Assembly (NCBI RefSeq): GCF_000737785.1 | Contig: NZ_JPRO01000019.1 | Span: 1-51,283, forward strand | Origin: Chryseobacterium luteum | GTDB lineage: Bacteria > Bacteroidota > Bacteroidia > Flavobacteriales > Weeksellaceae | DNA length: 51,283 bases | Direction of reading: 5' to 3' | Shown: piece after piece, positions 1 through 9,436 of the stretch | Numbering within the stretch: the stretch's first letter is position 1 | Layout of the letters: each line of letters starts with the position of its first letter | Made by a program: the position numbers and the translations under genes | Notes under the pieces: model-generated | Seen by the model: the letters and a program-made list of their open reading frames with translations, nothing else | Told to the model about the DNA's origin: nothing | Database searches by the model: none

Positions 1-1572
1 CTCTGAAGTTTCTGCTTTTTTGGCGATGAATGCATCGTCCATTTTCAATTCCGGAAGTCTTTCCGGCAATGCCAGAATTCCTCTTGCTTTTCTTCTTTCT
101 TTTTCTGCTACAACTTCTTTCTCAGCGTGAGGCTTGTAGAGATCTACAAGTTCTTTGTCTAATTTGTAACCTGCCGCATTTAATCCTTCTAATAATGAAA
201 CCGTGTGTTTGTTGTTCACACTTCCGCTTCCTGTTCCGCCAGTAATCCAGGCGTAAGATGTCACTCCGAATAATGAAACTTCTTTCTGCTTATCTGCAAA
301 AGGTAAAGCGTTTTTATCATTTTTAAGCAAAACCATTCCTTCTGTTGCAGCGTTTCTCGTTACTTCTGCATTTTGAGTCAGGTTCGGTTTATTACTGTAT
401 TTATATTGCGCAAAAGTTGGTGTTTTGAAAACATATTCCAAAATTCTTTTCACATTAAGATTCGCCACTTCCTGAGATAATTTCCCTGAATCCAAAGCAG
501 CCAGCAATACTTTTTTCTGAGCAGGAATTCCGGGCATCAAAAGGTCGTTTCCGGCATTCATTTGTTTTACGACATCAGAAATTCCGCCATCTCTAATGGA
601 TTCAAATCCAGGAAAACCTCCGAACCAGTCGGTCATCACGATTCCTTTGAAACCCCATTCGTTTCTCAAAACCTGAGTCAGCAAATCTTCAGAATCTGAA
701 GTATAAACACCGTTTAGCTTATTGTAAGAGGACATTACCGTCCAGGGCTGAGATTCTTTAACCGCTATTTCAAAATTTCTCAAATACAATTCTCTCATTG
801 CCCGTTCGGAAACGTGTGCATTGATGGTCAAACGGTTGCTTTCTTCATTATTTGCAGCGAAATGTTTGATTGAAGTTCCAACACCTTGAGACTGAATTCC
901 GTTCACGATGGCAGCGGCAGTTTTTCCTGAAATTAAAGGATCTTCAGAATAATATTCGAAATTTCTTCCGTTCAATGGGTTTCGGTGAATATTCAAAGCC
1001 GGAGCTAATAAAACGTCAACGCCATATTCTTTTACTTCATTTCCCATTGCTTTTCCCACCTGCTCCAATAACGTCTTGTTCCAGGTTGAAGCTAAAGCGG
1101 TTCCCACCGGAAATGCCGTTGCATAATACGTTTTTGAATCATTTTCTCTGGTTGGTGCAATTCTCAACCCTGCAGGTCCGTCCGCAACAATCGTAGCAGG
1201 AATTCCGAATCTTTCAAAAGAATCGGTTCCGCCGGCAGCTCCGGGAACCAAACCTTGTTTTGAATCTCCGATAGGTCCTGTCAGAACTTCTATTCCGGGC
1301 ATTCCGGTTCCAATCAGAAGATTTACTTTTTCTGCATTGGTCATTTGTTTGATGATGGCATCAATTCTTTTATCAACTGAAAGTCTGGTATCTTCCCAAA
1401 TGTCTAATTTCCCGTTTTTGTTTAAATCTTTAAACGTTTTTCCGTCAACCGTAACATTTTGATCTTTAGTTTGAGCATTCGCAAAAGGCGATGCTGCCAG
1501 TAATGCCAGAAATAATCCTGAATATTTTGCTTTCTGAGAAAGTCTGATCAATGTAGATACATTCTTCTTCAT
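1..1572 (-). CDS. GH3 family beta-glycosidase, C-terminus cut by window edge
   Basis: Secreted or periplasmic glycoside hydrolase family 3 enzyme, probably releasing terminal beta-linked glucose or xylose from oligosaccharides. I translated 524 residues from the ATG at 1572; the frame stays open to base 1, so the 3' part is missing. A signal peptide (about residues 1-34, ending ANAQ) is followed by a 12-residue EF-hand-type loop at 49-60 (D-x-N-x-N-G-x-L-D-x-x-E). The GH3 core shows the substrate-binding KHFAANN motif (K236) and the nucleophile motif VMTDW (D315). It is paralogous to the GH3 gene at 4432-6723, and the two share the EF-hand motif. It lies 435 bp downstream of an esterase across a repeat-rich gap, so it may have its own promoter. 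Family assignment is secure; sugar specificity is not. Confidence 0.93.
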   Translation of the reverse strand, partial: MKKNVSTLIRLSQKAKYSGLFLALLAASPFANAQTKDQNVTVDGKTFKDLNKNGKLDIWEDTRLSVDKRIDAIIKQMTNAEKVNLLIGTGMPGIEVLTGPIGDSKQGLVPGAAGGTDSFERFGIPATIVADGPAGLRIAPTRENDSKTYYATAFPVGTALASTWNKTLLEQVGKAMGNEVKEYGVDVLLAPALNIHRNPLNGRNFEYYSEDPLISGKTAAAIVNGIQSQGVGTSIKHFAANNEESNRLTINAHVSERAMRELYLRNFEIAVKESQPWTVMSSYNKLNGVYTSDSEDLLTQVLRNEWGFKGIVMTDWFGGFPGFESIRDGGISDVVKQMNAGNDLLMPGIPAQKKVLLAALDSGKLSQEVANLNVKRILEYVFKTPTFAQYKYSNKPNLTQNAEVTRNAATEGMVLLKNDKNALPFADKQKEVSLFGVTSYAWITGGTGSGSVNNKHTVSLLEGLNAAGYKLDKELVDLYKPHAEKEVVAEKERRKARGILALPERLPELKMDDAFIAKKAETSE

Positions 1573-2007
1573 ATGTAATATTTTATTATTTAATTTGAAT
1601 GAATTTTTAAAACCACAAAAGGCACAAATGCTTTTAACATTAATTTTAAGCATTGTTATCTGATAAAAACTAAAATATAATTAACAGGTCGCTCCTCTGG
1701 AGCTTTAATTACAAAAAACAATTACTTCCTATTATCAGTTAGCTCCTAATGGAGCTGTATTTAGTCCAATCGGGACTTACTGTTAATAGAAAAAATGTAG
1801 TGCCAAAACAAAGCTCCATCGGAGCGGCCTGTTGATTTATCCTATAAACATTGAGTTCGTCAATTTTTTACAATTTTTATCGCTCAACAATTAATTTTAA
1901 GCTTAAAAACTTTGAAAATAAAAGAACACAACAGTTTAAAATCCAAGATTTTCGTTTTGTGAGCTTTAGTGACTTTTGTGGTGAAAATTTGTAGTTTGTA
2001 TTAAGGT
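1573..2007. repeat. Nested inverted-repeat intergenic element
   Basis: No gene is visible in this gap. ACCACAAAAG (1612-1621) and its reverse complement CTTTTGTGGT (1973-1982) form an outer inverted pair. Inside it, AACAGGTCGCTCC (from 1683) and GGAGCGGCCTGTT (ending 1833) form a second imperfect pair of about 24 bp, whose inner ends GGAGCTTT and AAAGCTCC also pair. A further short hairpin, AGCTCC-taat-GGAGCT, sits near 1741. The arrangement resembles dispersed non-coding repeats of Chryseobacterium-type genomes. It encodes nothing obvious and could affect transcript folding between the two enzyme genes. Confidence 0.6.
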
Positions 2008-2886
2008 TTATAAGAACTTATGAAACTTCAGCCAGTCAAGATAAACATCTGACCATTTGTCAACGGGTAAATTCTGAACGCCCATTCCAAAACCGTGACC
2101 GCCTTTTTCATAGATATGAAGTTCTGCAGGTTGTCCCGCTCCTAACCATTTGCTGTAAAGCAGCACAGATTTAGGAGCCAGCTTTAACTGGTCGTCACTC
2201 GCTGCGCAAATGAATAATGGTAATGGTGTTGAAGGAATCTGAGTGTCTAAAATCTCCTGACTTGGTCCGCCATAGATTGAGGCTGCAAAATTTGGTATTG
2301 TGGAAGCATCTTTGCTGTGAAGAACGCTTTCCAGAATCACACTTGCACCAGCTGAAAATCCTATTACACCCAACTTTTCAGGATTGATATTCATTTCTTT
2401 TGCGTGGGTTCTGATGTATGAAATTGATGTCTTGATGTCTTCTCCTGCCATTACTTTGATAGGCGCTGTTCTCTCATCAAACGATTTTCTGTCTTTGATG
2501 CTTTCCATCATTTCTTTCGCAGGGTCATTGGATTTTGTTTCCAGTAATCTGTATTTTAAAACAACTGCTGTAATTCCGTTTGCAGCTAATTTTTTAGCGA
2601 CATCAACTCCTTCTCTATTGATTGATAAACTCTGGAAACCACCACCCGGAGCAACAATAACAACAGTTCCATTGGCTTTTGCTTTATCGGCTTCAAAGAC
2701 TAAAATGGAAGGTTGCGTTACATTGAAAACAACTTCTGTTTTGAACAGTTCATTGAATTGATGCGCTTCTTTCTGCGTCCAGTTTTCTGTTCCCGGCGCT
2801 TTTCCTTTGTATAACGGAACTGATTTTTGAGCGTTGATCGTGCTTAATCCTAAAAGGAATGCACTTGCTATGATTAATTTTTTCAT
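2008..2886 (-). CDS. Secreted alpha/beta hydrolase (acetyl esterase / BD-FAE-like)
   Basis: A 292-residue alpha/beta-fold esterase with a signal peptide (residues 1-20, cut after NAQ). An oxyanion-hole APGGGF segment (79-84) precedes the nucleophile elbow GFSAG (S178). D231 or D232 is the likely acid and H264 (in GGHGFG) the catalytic histidine. This layout matches esterases that remove acyl groups from hemicellulose or sugars. It sits between the CE1-like esterase (284 bp upstream) and the truncated GH3, which suggests a de-acylation step in the same degradation pathway. The substrate (acetyl versus other acyl) cannot be read from sequence. Confidence 0.88.
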   Translation of the reverse strand: MKKLIIASAFLLGLSTINAQKSVPLYKGKAPGTENWTQKEAHQFNELFKTEVVFNVTQPSILVFEADKAKANGTVVIVAPGGGFQSLSINREGVDVAKKLAANGITAVVLKYRLLETKSNDPAKEMMESIKDRKSFDERTAPIKVMAGEDIKTSISYIRTHAKEMNINPEKLGVIGFSAGASVILESVLHSKDASTIPNFAASIYGGPSQEILDTQIPSTPLPLFICAASDDQLKLAPKSVLLYSKWLGAGQPAELHIYEKGGHGFGMGVQNLPVDKWSDVYLDWLKFHKFL

Positions 2887-3170
2887 TTTGATATTGTTTT
2901 GATTTTGATATTATTTTAATTTTTTAACGCAAAGAACGCAAGGTTTTTTTATGCAATTCGACGTTTTTAAGTTCGCAAAGGCGTTTCACTCAGCTAAGAA
3001 ATACTATTTTTAAGCCCACTTTTAAAACAGAGAATTTCACGCAGCCCGACTTGAGTGGAGCTCTTTTTGTGATTGCGATTGCTGAAAAGTTCAACTTATG
3101 GAGTAACTTCTTCGCAATGACAAAAAAGCGGGAACGGAAGGCGGATAAAGCTGCCCTAATAATTAATATT
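2887..3170. repeat. Repeat-like intergenic region with AACGCAAAG motif
   Basis: The 284-bp gap has no convincing gene. It begins near 2928 with TTTAACGCAAAGAACGCAAG, sharing the TTTAACGCAAAG end with the tandem units at 50.75-51.28 kb. It also holds GGCGGATAAAGCTGCC (about 3140), which resembles the GATTAAGCTGCC/GATTAAGCCGCC segments of those units. This supports one dispersed repeat family at both ends of the window. An open frame through it (2990-3199 minus) has no recognisable protein features. Confidence 0.45.
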
Positions 3171-4337
3171 TTACTTGAATAACTGTGGTACAAATTCATT
3201 TAGATACGTTCTCCAGTTGCTCCAGGTGTGGCCGCCTTCAGATTCTACATATTGATATTTGAAGTTCATTTTATTGAGTTTCTGACGGTATTCTTCAACA
3301 TTTTTGTACAGGAAATCCGTTTTTCCTATTCCTATCCAATAAAGTTTGTAGGAATTGGTCTGCTGTGTTTTCAGTTTTGAATCAAGATTTTGATAAACCG
3401 CACTTTTCTTTTCGTCTGGCGGAAGAATGGCAGGAGAAAATAATCCAACATAATCAAAGGTTTTCGGCTGATTGGCAGAAATATACAGCGAATGAAAACC
3501 TCCCATCGAAAGTCCGGCAACTGCTCTGTTTTTCGCATCGTTTTTTGTACGGTAATTCGATTCTGTGAAGTCCATAATTTCCTTGAAATAACTTTCCATA
3601 TCTCCGGAGAAAATATCGGGCGTTCTCATATCGATTTTATAAAGACCTTTCGAAGATTCGCCCGGTGCAGCGGAATTGCTGGTGTGACCGTTTGGCATTA
3701 CAACAATCATTGGTTTTGCTTTTCCCTGAGCAATCAAATTGTCCAAAATCTGCGATGCGCGTCCCAAAGTCATCCACGCATCTTCGTCCCCACCCATTCC
3801 GTGTAAAAGGTATAAAACCGGGAATTTTTCTTTTGAATTTTCGTAACCTGGCGGTGTGTAAACAGTTAATCTACGGTCTTCTTTCAACCCTTTGGAAGCG
3901 TACCATCTTTTGGAAACTGTTCCGTGAGGCACATTCTGAACTTTATAATTTTCAGATTGTTTTCCATCGACCAAAAGCATACTCATCACCGACGAAACAT
4001 CGCGAACCTGATAAGCATTGTTCGGGTCGTTGGCTTTCACACCATCAACAACGAATGAATATGTGTAAAGGTCAGGCGTGAAATCTGTTTGTGTAAAACT
4101 CCAGACGCCGTTTGCATCTTTCTGTAAGTCAACAGAACCCGGCTCCATTCCTTTTGACGGAAACCAGTTTCCCTGAAGCTTTACGGTTTTTGCATCGGGT
4201 GCTAAAAGTTGGAATTTCACATTCTTACCATTGACTTCTGGAGAAACCAAATTTTTCTTTCCGCTGAAATCAAGGCTTTCCTGGCCAAACATCAATGAAC
4301 CAAGCATTAATGAGTAAAAAGTGTATCTGATTTTCAT
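3171..4337 (-). CDS. CE1-like esterase with N-terminal E-set (CBM48-like) domain
   Basis: A 388-residue secreted esterase of the esterase D / feruloyl-esterase type. A signal peptide (about 1-19) is followed by an immunoglobulin-like E-set domain (about 28-125) and an alpha/beta hydrolase domain (about 150-388). The triad can be placed as S277 in GLSMGG, D341 and H370 in EGGHTW. LLHGMGG (177-183) is the oxyanion region. E-set plus CE1 is the usual architecture of enzymes that remove feruloyl or acetyl groups from xylan-type polymers. It lies 94 bp downstream of the GH3 gene 4432-6723 on the same strand and probably belongs to the same transcript. Confidence 0.9.
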   Translation of the reverse strand: MKIRYTFYSLMLGSLMFGQESLDFSGKKNLVSPEVNGKNVKFQLLAPDAKTVKLQGNWFPSKGMEPGSVDLQKDANGVWSFTQTDFTPDLYTYSFVVDGVKANDPNNAYQVRDVSSVMSMLLVDGKQSENYKVQNVPHGTVSKRWYASKGLKEDRRLTVYTPPGYENSKEKFPVLYLLHGMGGDEDAWMTLGRASQILDNLIAQGKAKPMIVVMPNGHTSNSAAPGESSKGLYKIDMRTPDIFSGDMESYFKEIMDFTESNYRTKNDAKNRAVAGLSMGGFHSLYISANQPKTFDYVGLFSPAILPPDEKKSAVYQNLDSKLKTQQTNSYKLYWIGIGKTDFLYKNVEEYRQKLNKMNFKYQYVESEGGHTWSNWRTYLNEFVPQLFK

Positions 4338-4431
4338 AAATATAATGTTTTTATTAATGATTTAAAAAGAAATGAGACCGAACAAGATGCCCAGTCTCAA
4401 GACATCAATTAATCAATTTTATGATGAACTA

Positions 4432-6723
4432 TTACTTATGATATTTTTGAGTTCTGGCATCTTTTATCACTCCGGACCAGTTCATTCCGTATCCGAAATC
4501 ATAAGAATGACCTTCTGAATCCTTGTGCGGAACCATATCATACGGAACATCTTCTTTCTGGGTTTCCACCGTTTTCATATCTGCCGGCATCTGAAGCGGA
4601 AGCAATCCTGAAGGTTCATATTTCCCTGCAATAATATCTACAACTGCCTGATTTGATACATTGAAATTCATTAAGATTGCATCTGCGTGATTTTCAAATT
4701 CGTTAAAAACCATCGGCTTGGAAGTCGTTACAGAAACGATAACAGGTTTTCCGTTCATTACCCTGTATGTATTCTGAATCGTTAAAAGATCTGTAGAATT
4801 GGTAACGGTTGTTGTTTTGTTTTTAAATGTTCTGTCGTGAACAGTTGGCGCAACAACAGGATCTCCCGCTGCGATGCTTTTTTCTCTCGCTTCGGTTGCT
4901 GTGTACGTTTTGTACTGTAAAGAAATCGGAACATAACCGTTTCCACCTTCTTTGGCGTCGATGTCGCTGTAACCACCTTCTTCACTGTGCGGACTTTGTA
5001 CGAAAACAATTGCAAAATCAGCCTTCGTTGGGTCTTCGGTAATGTTGTAATGTTTTTTTACTATTTCCAAATCTACCGGAGATTTCAAAGAGGGTTCGGT
5101 GTAAATTCCCCACCAGTTGAACGTCGCCGGAGAATATCTCTTCGGAATGTAAACCGTTTTTCTTTCTTTAATGGGAAGAATATTGGCCTTGTTTTTCAAT
5201 AGTACTATAGACTTAACCTGAGCATCGTAACCTGCTTTCATAAATTCAGGGTTACCAACGATTTTCTTGGTTTCATCTGTATTGACGTAAGGATTTTCAA
5301 ACAATCCTGTTCTGAAGAAATTTCTCAACAGACGAACGGCTGACTGTTCAAATTTTGCACGATACGCTTTTTCCCCGTGTTCTTTTACACCCATTTGATA
5401 AGCTTCCAGAACAGGGCCTTTGTCATTATTTCCTCCAAATTGGTCAACGCCTGCTTCCAAAACTTTATAATGACGCTCTGCAATGGACATTTTTTCTACG
5501 CCCCAGGGTTTTCCCGCAAATCCTCCCGGAGTTTTCGGTTCATCGGATGTAATCAGCCAATCGGTGCAAACAACGCCGTCATAACCGTATTTTCCACGCA
5601 GTAAATCTGTAATTAAGTATTTACTGAAACCGTTTCCTACATTTTCTCCATTTTTGGTATCCTGATTGAAACTAATGGTATAATAAGGCATTACGGCTGC
5701 GGCTTCTTTAGTTCCTCCATTTAATTTGAAAGCGCCTTCAGTAAAAGGTTTTACGTGATTCTGGAAATTATTTCCCGGATACACTGCGTATTTTCCCATC
5801 GCCCAGTGACCATCACGTCCACCCTCTTCCGGTCCGCCTCCCGGCCAGTGTTTTACCATTGCATTTACGCTTTTGGTTCCCCATCCGTTTTTATTTCCGA
5901 TGGTTGTCTGGAAACCGTCAATGTAACCTCTCGCCATATCTGCCGTCAATTCCGGGCTTTCACTGAAAACGTAAGCAATTCTGTACCAACGAGGCTCTGT
6001 TCCTAAGTCAATTTGCGGAGATAAAGCCGTTGAAATTCCTAATGCTCTGTATTCTTGAGCGGCGATGTTTCCGAATTTTTTAACCAATTCAGGATCGAAA
6101 GTTGCGCCCATTGCCAAACCGTCCGGCCAAAGAGAAATCTGTCCACCTGCTCCTTCATTAAATTCTGCTGTTACGGTTGCAGAATGTCTCGGATCTGTAC
6201 TGTTGTTGGCAGGAATTCCTAATCCCAAACCTTCAATGTAAGCCTGGATGTTGTTGCTCCATTTTGCGGCAATTTCCGGAGATTTTACCGTTGTTACCAA
6301 AACGTGGCGAAGATTATCTTCTTTAAGGAATTTTTTCTGCTGGTCTGTTAAATCAAAAGCTTTTGCACCGCTTTCTTTGTAGAACATTCCGTTGTATTTT
6401 CCTGCTCTGAAACCGTCTGCCGGAGCAGGAACCGATTGATGTCCGCTGTACAACATCAGTCCTGCAATCTGCTCTACCGACATTTTTGAAGCTAAATCTT
6501 TTGCTCTTTCCTCAACAGAAAGTCTCCAATCTTCATATTTATCGAGCTTTCCGTTTTTATTTAAATCTTTAAATTTATTTCCGCCAACGGTCAGGATTTT
6601 CACGCCGGAATCTGCAGAATACCCCAAAACCGGACCTTTGGAATTGGTCACGGTCTGGATATTTTGTGAAAATACAGTTACCCCAAGAAATAAAGCGGCG
6701 ATATTGAATACTGATTTTTTCAT
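4432..6723 (-). CDS. GH3 family beta-glycosidase
   Basis: A complete 763-residue exported GH3 glycosidase. The signal peptide (1-19) is followed by an EF-hand-like loop at D53-N55-N57-G58-L60-D61-E64, then the GH3 (alpha/beta)8 and alpha/beta sandwich domains. The substrate-binding motif is KHWPGGG (K291) and the nucleophile lies in VVCTDW (D388). The segment HSEEGGYSD in the second domain may hold the acid/base glutamate. KHWPGGG differs from the KHFAANN of its neighbour paralog, so the two probably differ in substrate. It starts 9 bp after the receptor gene stop, which indicates co-transcription and co-use with it. Confidence 0.95.
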   Translation of the reverse strand: MKKSVFNIAALFLGVTVFSQNIQTVTNSKGPVLGYSADSGVKILTVGGNKFKDLNKNGKLDKYEDWRLSVEERAKDLASKMSVEQIAGLMLYSGHQSVPAPADGFRAGKYNGMFYKESGAKAFDLTDQQKKFLKEDNLRHVLVTTVKSPEIAAKWSNNIQAYIEGLGLGIPANNSTDPRHSATVTAEFNEGAGGQISLWPDGLAMGATFDPELVKKFGNIAAQEYRALGISTALSPQIDLGTEPRWYRIAYVFSESPELTADMARGYIDGFQTTIGNKNGWGTKSVNAMVKHWPGGGPEEGGRDGHWAMGKYAVYPGNNFQNHVKPFTEGAFKLNGGTKEAAAVMPYYTISFNQDTKNGENVGNGFSKYLITDLLRGKYGYDGVVCTDWLITSDEPKTPGGFAGKPWGVEKMSIAERHYKVLEAGVDQFGGNNDKGPVLEAYQMGVKEHGEKAYRAKFEQSAVRLLRNFFRTGLFENPYVNTDETKKIVGNPEFMKAGYDAQVKSIVLLKNKANILPIKERKTVYIPKRYSPATFNWWGIYTEPSLKSPVDLEIVKKHYNITEDPTKADFAIVFVQSPHSEEGGYSDIDAKEGGNGYVPISLQYKTYTATEAREKSIAAGDPVVAPTVHDRTFKNKTTTVTNSTDLLTIQNTYRVMNGKPVIVSVTTSKPMVFNEFENHADAILMNFNVSNQAVVDIIAGKYEPSGLLPLQMPADMKTVETQKEDVPYDMVPHKDSEGHSYDFGYGMNWSGVIKDARTQKYHK

Positions 6724-6732
6724 TTTTAAATT

Positions 6733-9000
6733 TTAGAAATTAAAGCTTACGGATAGTTGTCCTGTCAATGGCATAATGTAAGTTCCTGTCAACAGTTTTC
6801 CGTAGTACGGACTTGCATCGGTAATCAATTCGGCACCGTTGATGGTTCCGCTTGCTCCTCTTTGGTTCAGGAAGTTGATAACTGTTGCACCAAGGTTGAT
6901 GTTTTTGTTCACAGTATAACTTACACCACCGAAAGTTTCCCATCTTGGTGCGAAGTACAGAGCATTGGTAAGATTCGCATATTGTTTTGAGAAATATCTG
7001 AAACTTGCCCAGAATCTCCATTTATCAACAGAATAACTTGGGTCAATTTCCATTAAAACTTTAGCAACACCCAATACATTATTATCACTATAGTTGTAGT
7101 CTTTTCCGAAAGCACTGAAATTAAATTTCTTGTAAACCGGATTCTGGAAAGTCACCAAATAATGAAGATTAAAGCCTTTAAATGGTTTTAAGACAAAATC
7201 TGTTGTCCATCCCAAAGTCTGAATATCATAATAAACAGTGGTATTCTGTGCCTGTGAAGTGTTCAAAGGATTTACCAGGTTGTATCTGTTCAGGTTGTTG
7301 TTCTTTTTAAGATATGTTGCCTGAGAGATCAACTGGATATAATCTGTATTCCAGAATATTCCCAATGCGCCCAACGGGCTTTTGATCTTGTTGGTATTGG
7401 GTTCGAATGCCTGAGAATAACTTTCCAGTCTTCTGTTTTCCTCCGTATATAAGAAGTTAGCAATTACTCCAAAGTTTTTGCTGATATTATAAGTAGCGTT
7501 CAAACTTCCTGCGACTTGGAAAAAGCTTTTATTGATCTGAGTAAACTGGTTTGGATCTGTAAAATTAAATCCAACTGTTCTGGGTGTTAAAGAAAATTCG
7601 CCATCAATGCTGTGATTTCTTAAATGCAAACCATAGCTCAGATTAAAGTTATCTGTTACTTTCCATTCGTCTGTTCCGTACACTGAAACTTTATTCTCTG
7701 TTCCGCTGTGGAATTCTCCGCCTGCATTATAGTTGTAGAATCCGTCAGAATCTGTATTTGGACCAATCAATCTCTGAGGTTGCGCACCCACAGTCTGGAA
7801 GAAGAAAGAACGGTTTGAAGTGAATTTATCGACATTATAATATTGCTCCAAAACACCAAAAGTAACGTTGTGATTACCCAGTTGTTTGTTTAGTGTAAAA
7901 CGTCCTGCAATACTGGTAATCGGTGTTTCCGGAGTATGCATTGCCAACTGTGTTCCCACTGCTCCTGAATAAGCCTGACCGTTTGAAGCCAAAGTATACC
8001 CTGCAGATGAATCAGCATTGAAGATACTCAAAGGAATAATTGTCGACATTTTTACTTTGGAGAAATGCGCTCTTGTTGAGAATTTGAAATTCCAGCCGTT
8101 ATTCAGAAGATAATTCCCGAAAATATCGATATTATGCGCACTGGATCTGTTATCATTTCCTGCCATAGAAGCCCAATAGCTCTGTCCTGTCAGAATATCT
8201 TTCATTTTAATCTGTCCGTCATTCACGACATAAGAATCTCTACCGATCTTGAAGTTATCAAGTTCCGTCACTTTTCCGTTTTCGCCATACTGGAAAACAG
8301 CGTAGTTTCCTACGTTATAAGAATCTGAATATTTATATAAAATGGAGATCTTACCTTTGTTATCATCAAAATATTTGGTAACTCCAGCTCGGAAAATCTT
8401 GGTCTCATCTACATTTCTGGCAAAACCAAGCTTAAAAGTACTTGGATCATAGTTTGCAAAAGCACCAAGCGTGTAAGTCCAGCCATTTTTTGAAATTGGT
8501 CCGGAAACATTAACATCGCCTTGCAGCCATCCAAAAGTACTGGTTGTGAATTTTCCTTTTAATTTCAGATCTTTGGTTCCCGTTTGAGAATAAGAATTAA
8601 CCGCAAAACCAAGGTCTCCCATTGTATTTGCAAGCTGGTCCATTTTTAAAAGTCCTGTTTTTTCCAGACCTACACTTTGTCGCCAGGTTTTATTAGGAAG
8701 TTCCGGCCAGAAGAAATAAACTGCGGGTAAGTCGTTTTCCAGAATGGTAATTCCGCCGACTGTTGATGGCAAGCCGATATTCACGTCTCTTGGGCTTGTG
8801 TTATTAGCTGCGTTCAACATTACGTTTCTGTTGTTGTCTTCTTTGGAAGAAGTGGTCACGGTTTTTACGCCTTCTTCTGTTTTTGTAGCTGCATTCACAG
8901 CATTCTTTACTGCAAGCGTGTCTGTTTTTTCCTGCCCGTAAACCAATGCAAAGGAAAGCATCAATCCTAAAGCTGAAATTTTAAGTGTGGATTTTCTCAT
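6733..9000 (-). CDS. TonB-dependent outer membrane receptor of the GH3 locus
   Basis: A 755-residue outer membrane receptor: signal peptide (1-22, ending VYGQ), a Ser/Thr/Asn-rich linker, a plug-like region (about 70-150), and a long beta-barrel with alternating aromatic strands ending in the typical terminal phenylalanine (SVSFNF). It lacks the carboxypeptidase-regulatory N-terminal extension of SusC proteins and has no SusD neighbour. Heading an operon with GH3 and esterase genes, it most likely imports the oligosaccharides or glycosides they process. It is divergent from the Nudix-type regulator 437 bp away. The transported sugar is not known. Confidence 0.85.
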   Translation of the reverse strand: MRKSTLKISALGLMLSFALVYGQEKTDTLAVKNAVNAATKTEEGVKTVTTSSKEDNNRNVMLNAANNTSPRDVNIGLPSTVGGITILENDLPAVYFFWPELPNKTWRQSVGLEKTGLLKMDQLANTMGDLGFAVNSYSQTGTKDLKLKGKFTTSTFGWLQGDVNVSGPISKNGWTYTLGAFANYDPSTFKLGFARNVDETKIFRAGVTKYFDDNKGKISILYKYSDSYNVGNYAVFQYGENGKVTELDNFKIGRDSYVVNDGQIKMKDILTGQSYWASMAGNDNRSSAHNIDIFGNYLLNNGWNFKFSTRAHFSKVKMSTIIPLSIFNADSSAGYTLASNGQAYSGAVGTQLAMHTPETPITSIAGRFTLNKQLGNHNVTFGVLEQYYNVDKFTSNRSFFFQTVGAQPQRLIGPNTDSDGFYNYNAGGEFHSGTENKVSVYGTDEWKVTDNFNLSYGLHLRNHSIDGEFSLTPRTVGFNFTDPNQFTQINKSFFQVAGSLNATYNISKNFGVIANFLYTEENRRLESYSQAFEPNTNKIKSPLGALGIFWNTDYIQLISQATYLKKNNNLNRYNLVNPLNTSQAQNTTVYYDIQTLGWTTDFVLKPFKGFNLHYLVTFQNPVYKKFNFSAFGKDYNYSDNNVLGVAKVLMEIDPSYSVDKWRFWASFRYFSKQYANLTNALYFAPRWETFGGVSYTVNKNINLGATVINFLNQRGASGTINGAELITDASPYYGKLLTGTYIMPLTGQLSVSFNF

Positions 9001-9173
9001 TTCAAGTTATATATTTTTAATTTTTCTTTAAAGGTTTCAGAAATTTTGACACAAGTTGATACCTCCCTCTAAAAAATCAGACGGCAAAAACAGATGAAAA
9101 AACGTGTTAAATTTTGCTTACAGAAACTGAAGATTAATAATTTATCCCTACGCTAATTAAAGCTCCAGTCTAT

Positions 9174-9190
9174 TGCTTCAATACGAAGCA
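9174..9190. promoter_or_regulatory. Candidate operator palindrome between receptor and Nudix regulator
   Basis: TGCTTC-AATAC-GAAGCA is a perfect 6-bp inverted repeat with a 5-bp spacer, centred at 9182. CTATTG (from 9170) and CAATAG (9194-9199) form an outer, slightly offset pair. It is the clearest dyad in the 436-bp divergent region, which is otherwise AT-rich and non-coding. It is a plausible binding site for the neighbouring regulator; this is inference from position and symmetry. Confidence 0.4.
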
Positions 9191-9375
9191 TTACAATAGT
9201 ACATTCTTTATTTTAATTGAACAAATAAATATTAACAAAATTTAATAATCTATACAAATACTTGAATATCAATAAAATAATTTCAACAATAAACAAACAA
9301 TATCATTGATTCCATAAGAAACAATGAAAAATAAACTGTTAAATGTTCTCCAAAAAGCCACCCGATTTCTTAAAA

Positions 9376-9410
9376 TTTGCTTTTCGTCATTTTTTTTATT
9401 AATATTTTTG
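9376..9410 (+). promoter_or_regulatory. Promoter of the Nudix-type regulator
   Basis: TTTG (9376-9379), a 23-bp spacer and TATTTTTG (9403-9410) fit the Bacteroidetes housekeeping promoter (TTG, 17-23 bp, TAnnTTTG). Transcription would start near 9416, about 20 nt before the ATG at 9437. Confidence 0.6.
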
Positions 9411-9436
9411 TAACATTGATCCCCAGAAATTGAATA

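Noticed and set aside
2990..3199. 69-residue open frame on the minus strand
   Set aside because: It lies in repeat-like DNA, overlaps the end of the esterase gene and has no protein-family features.
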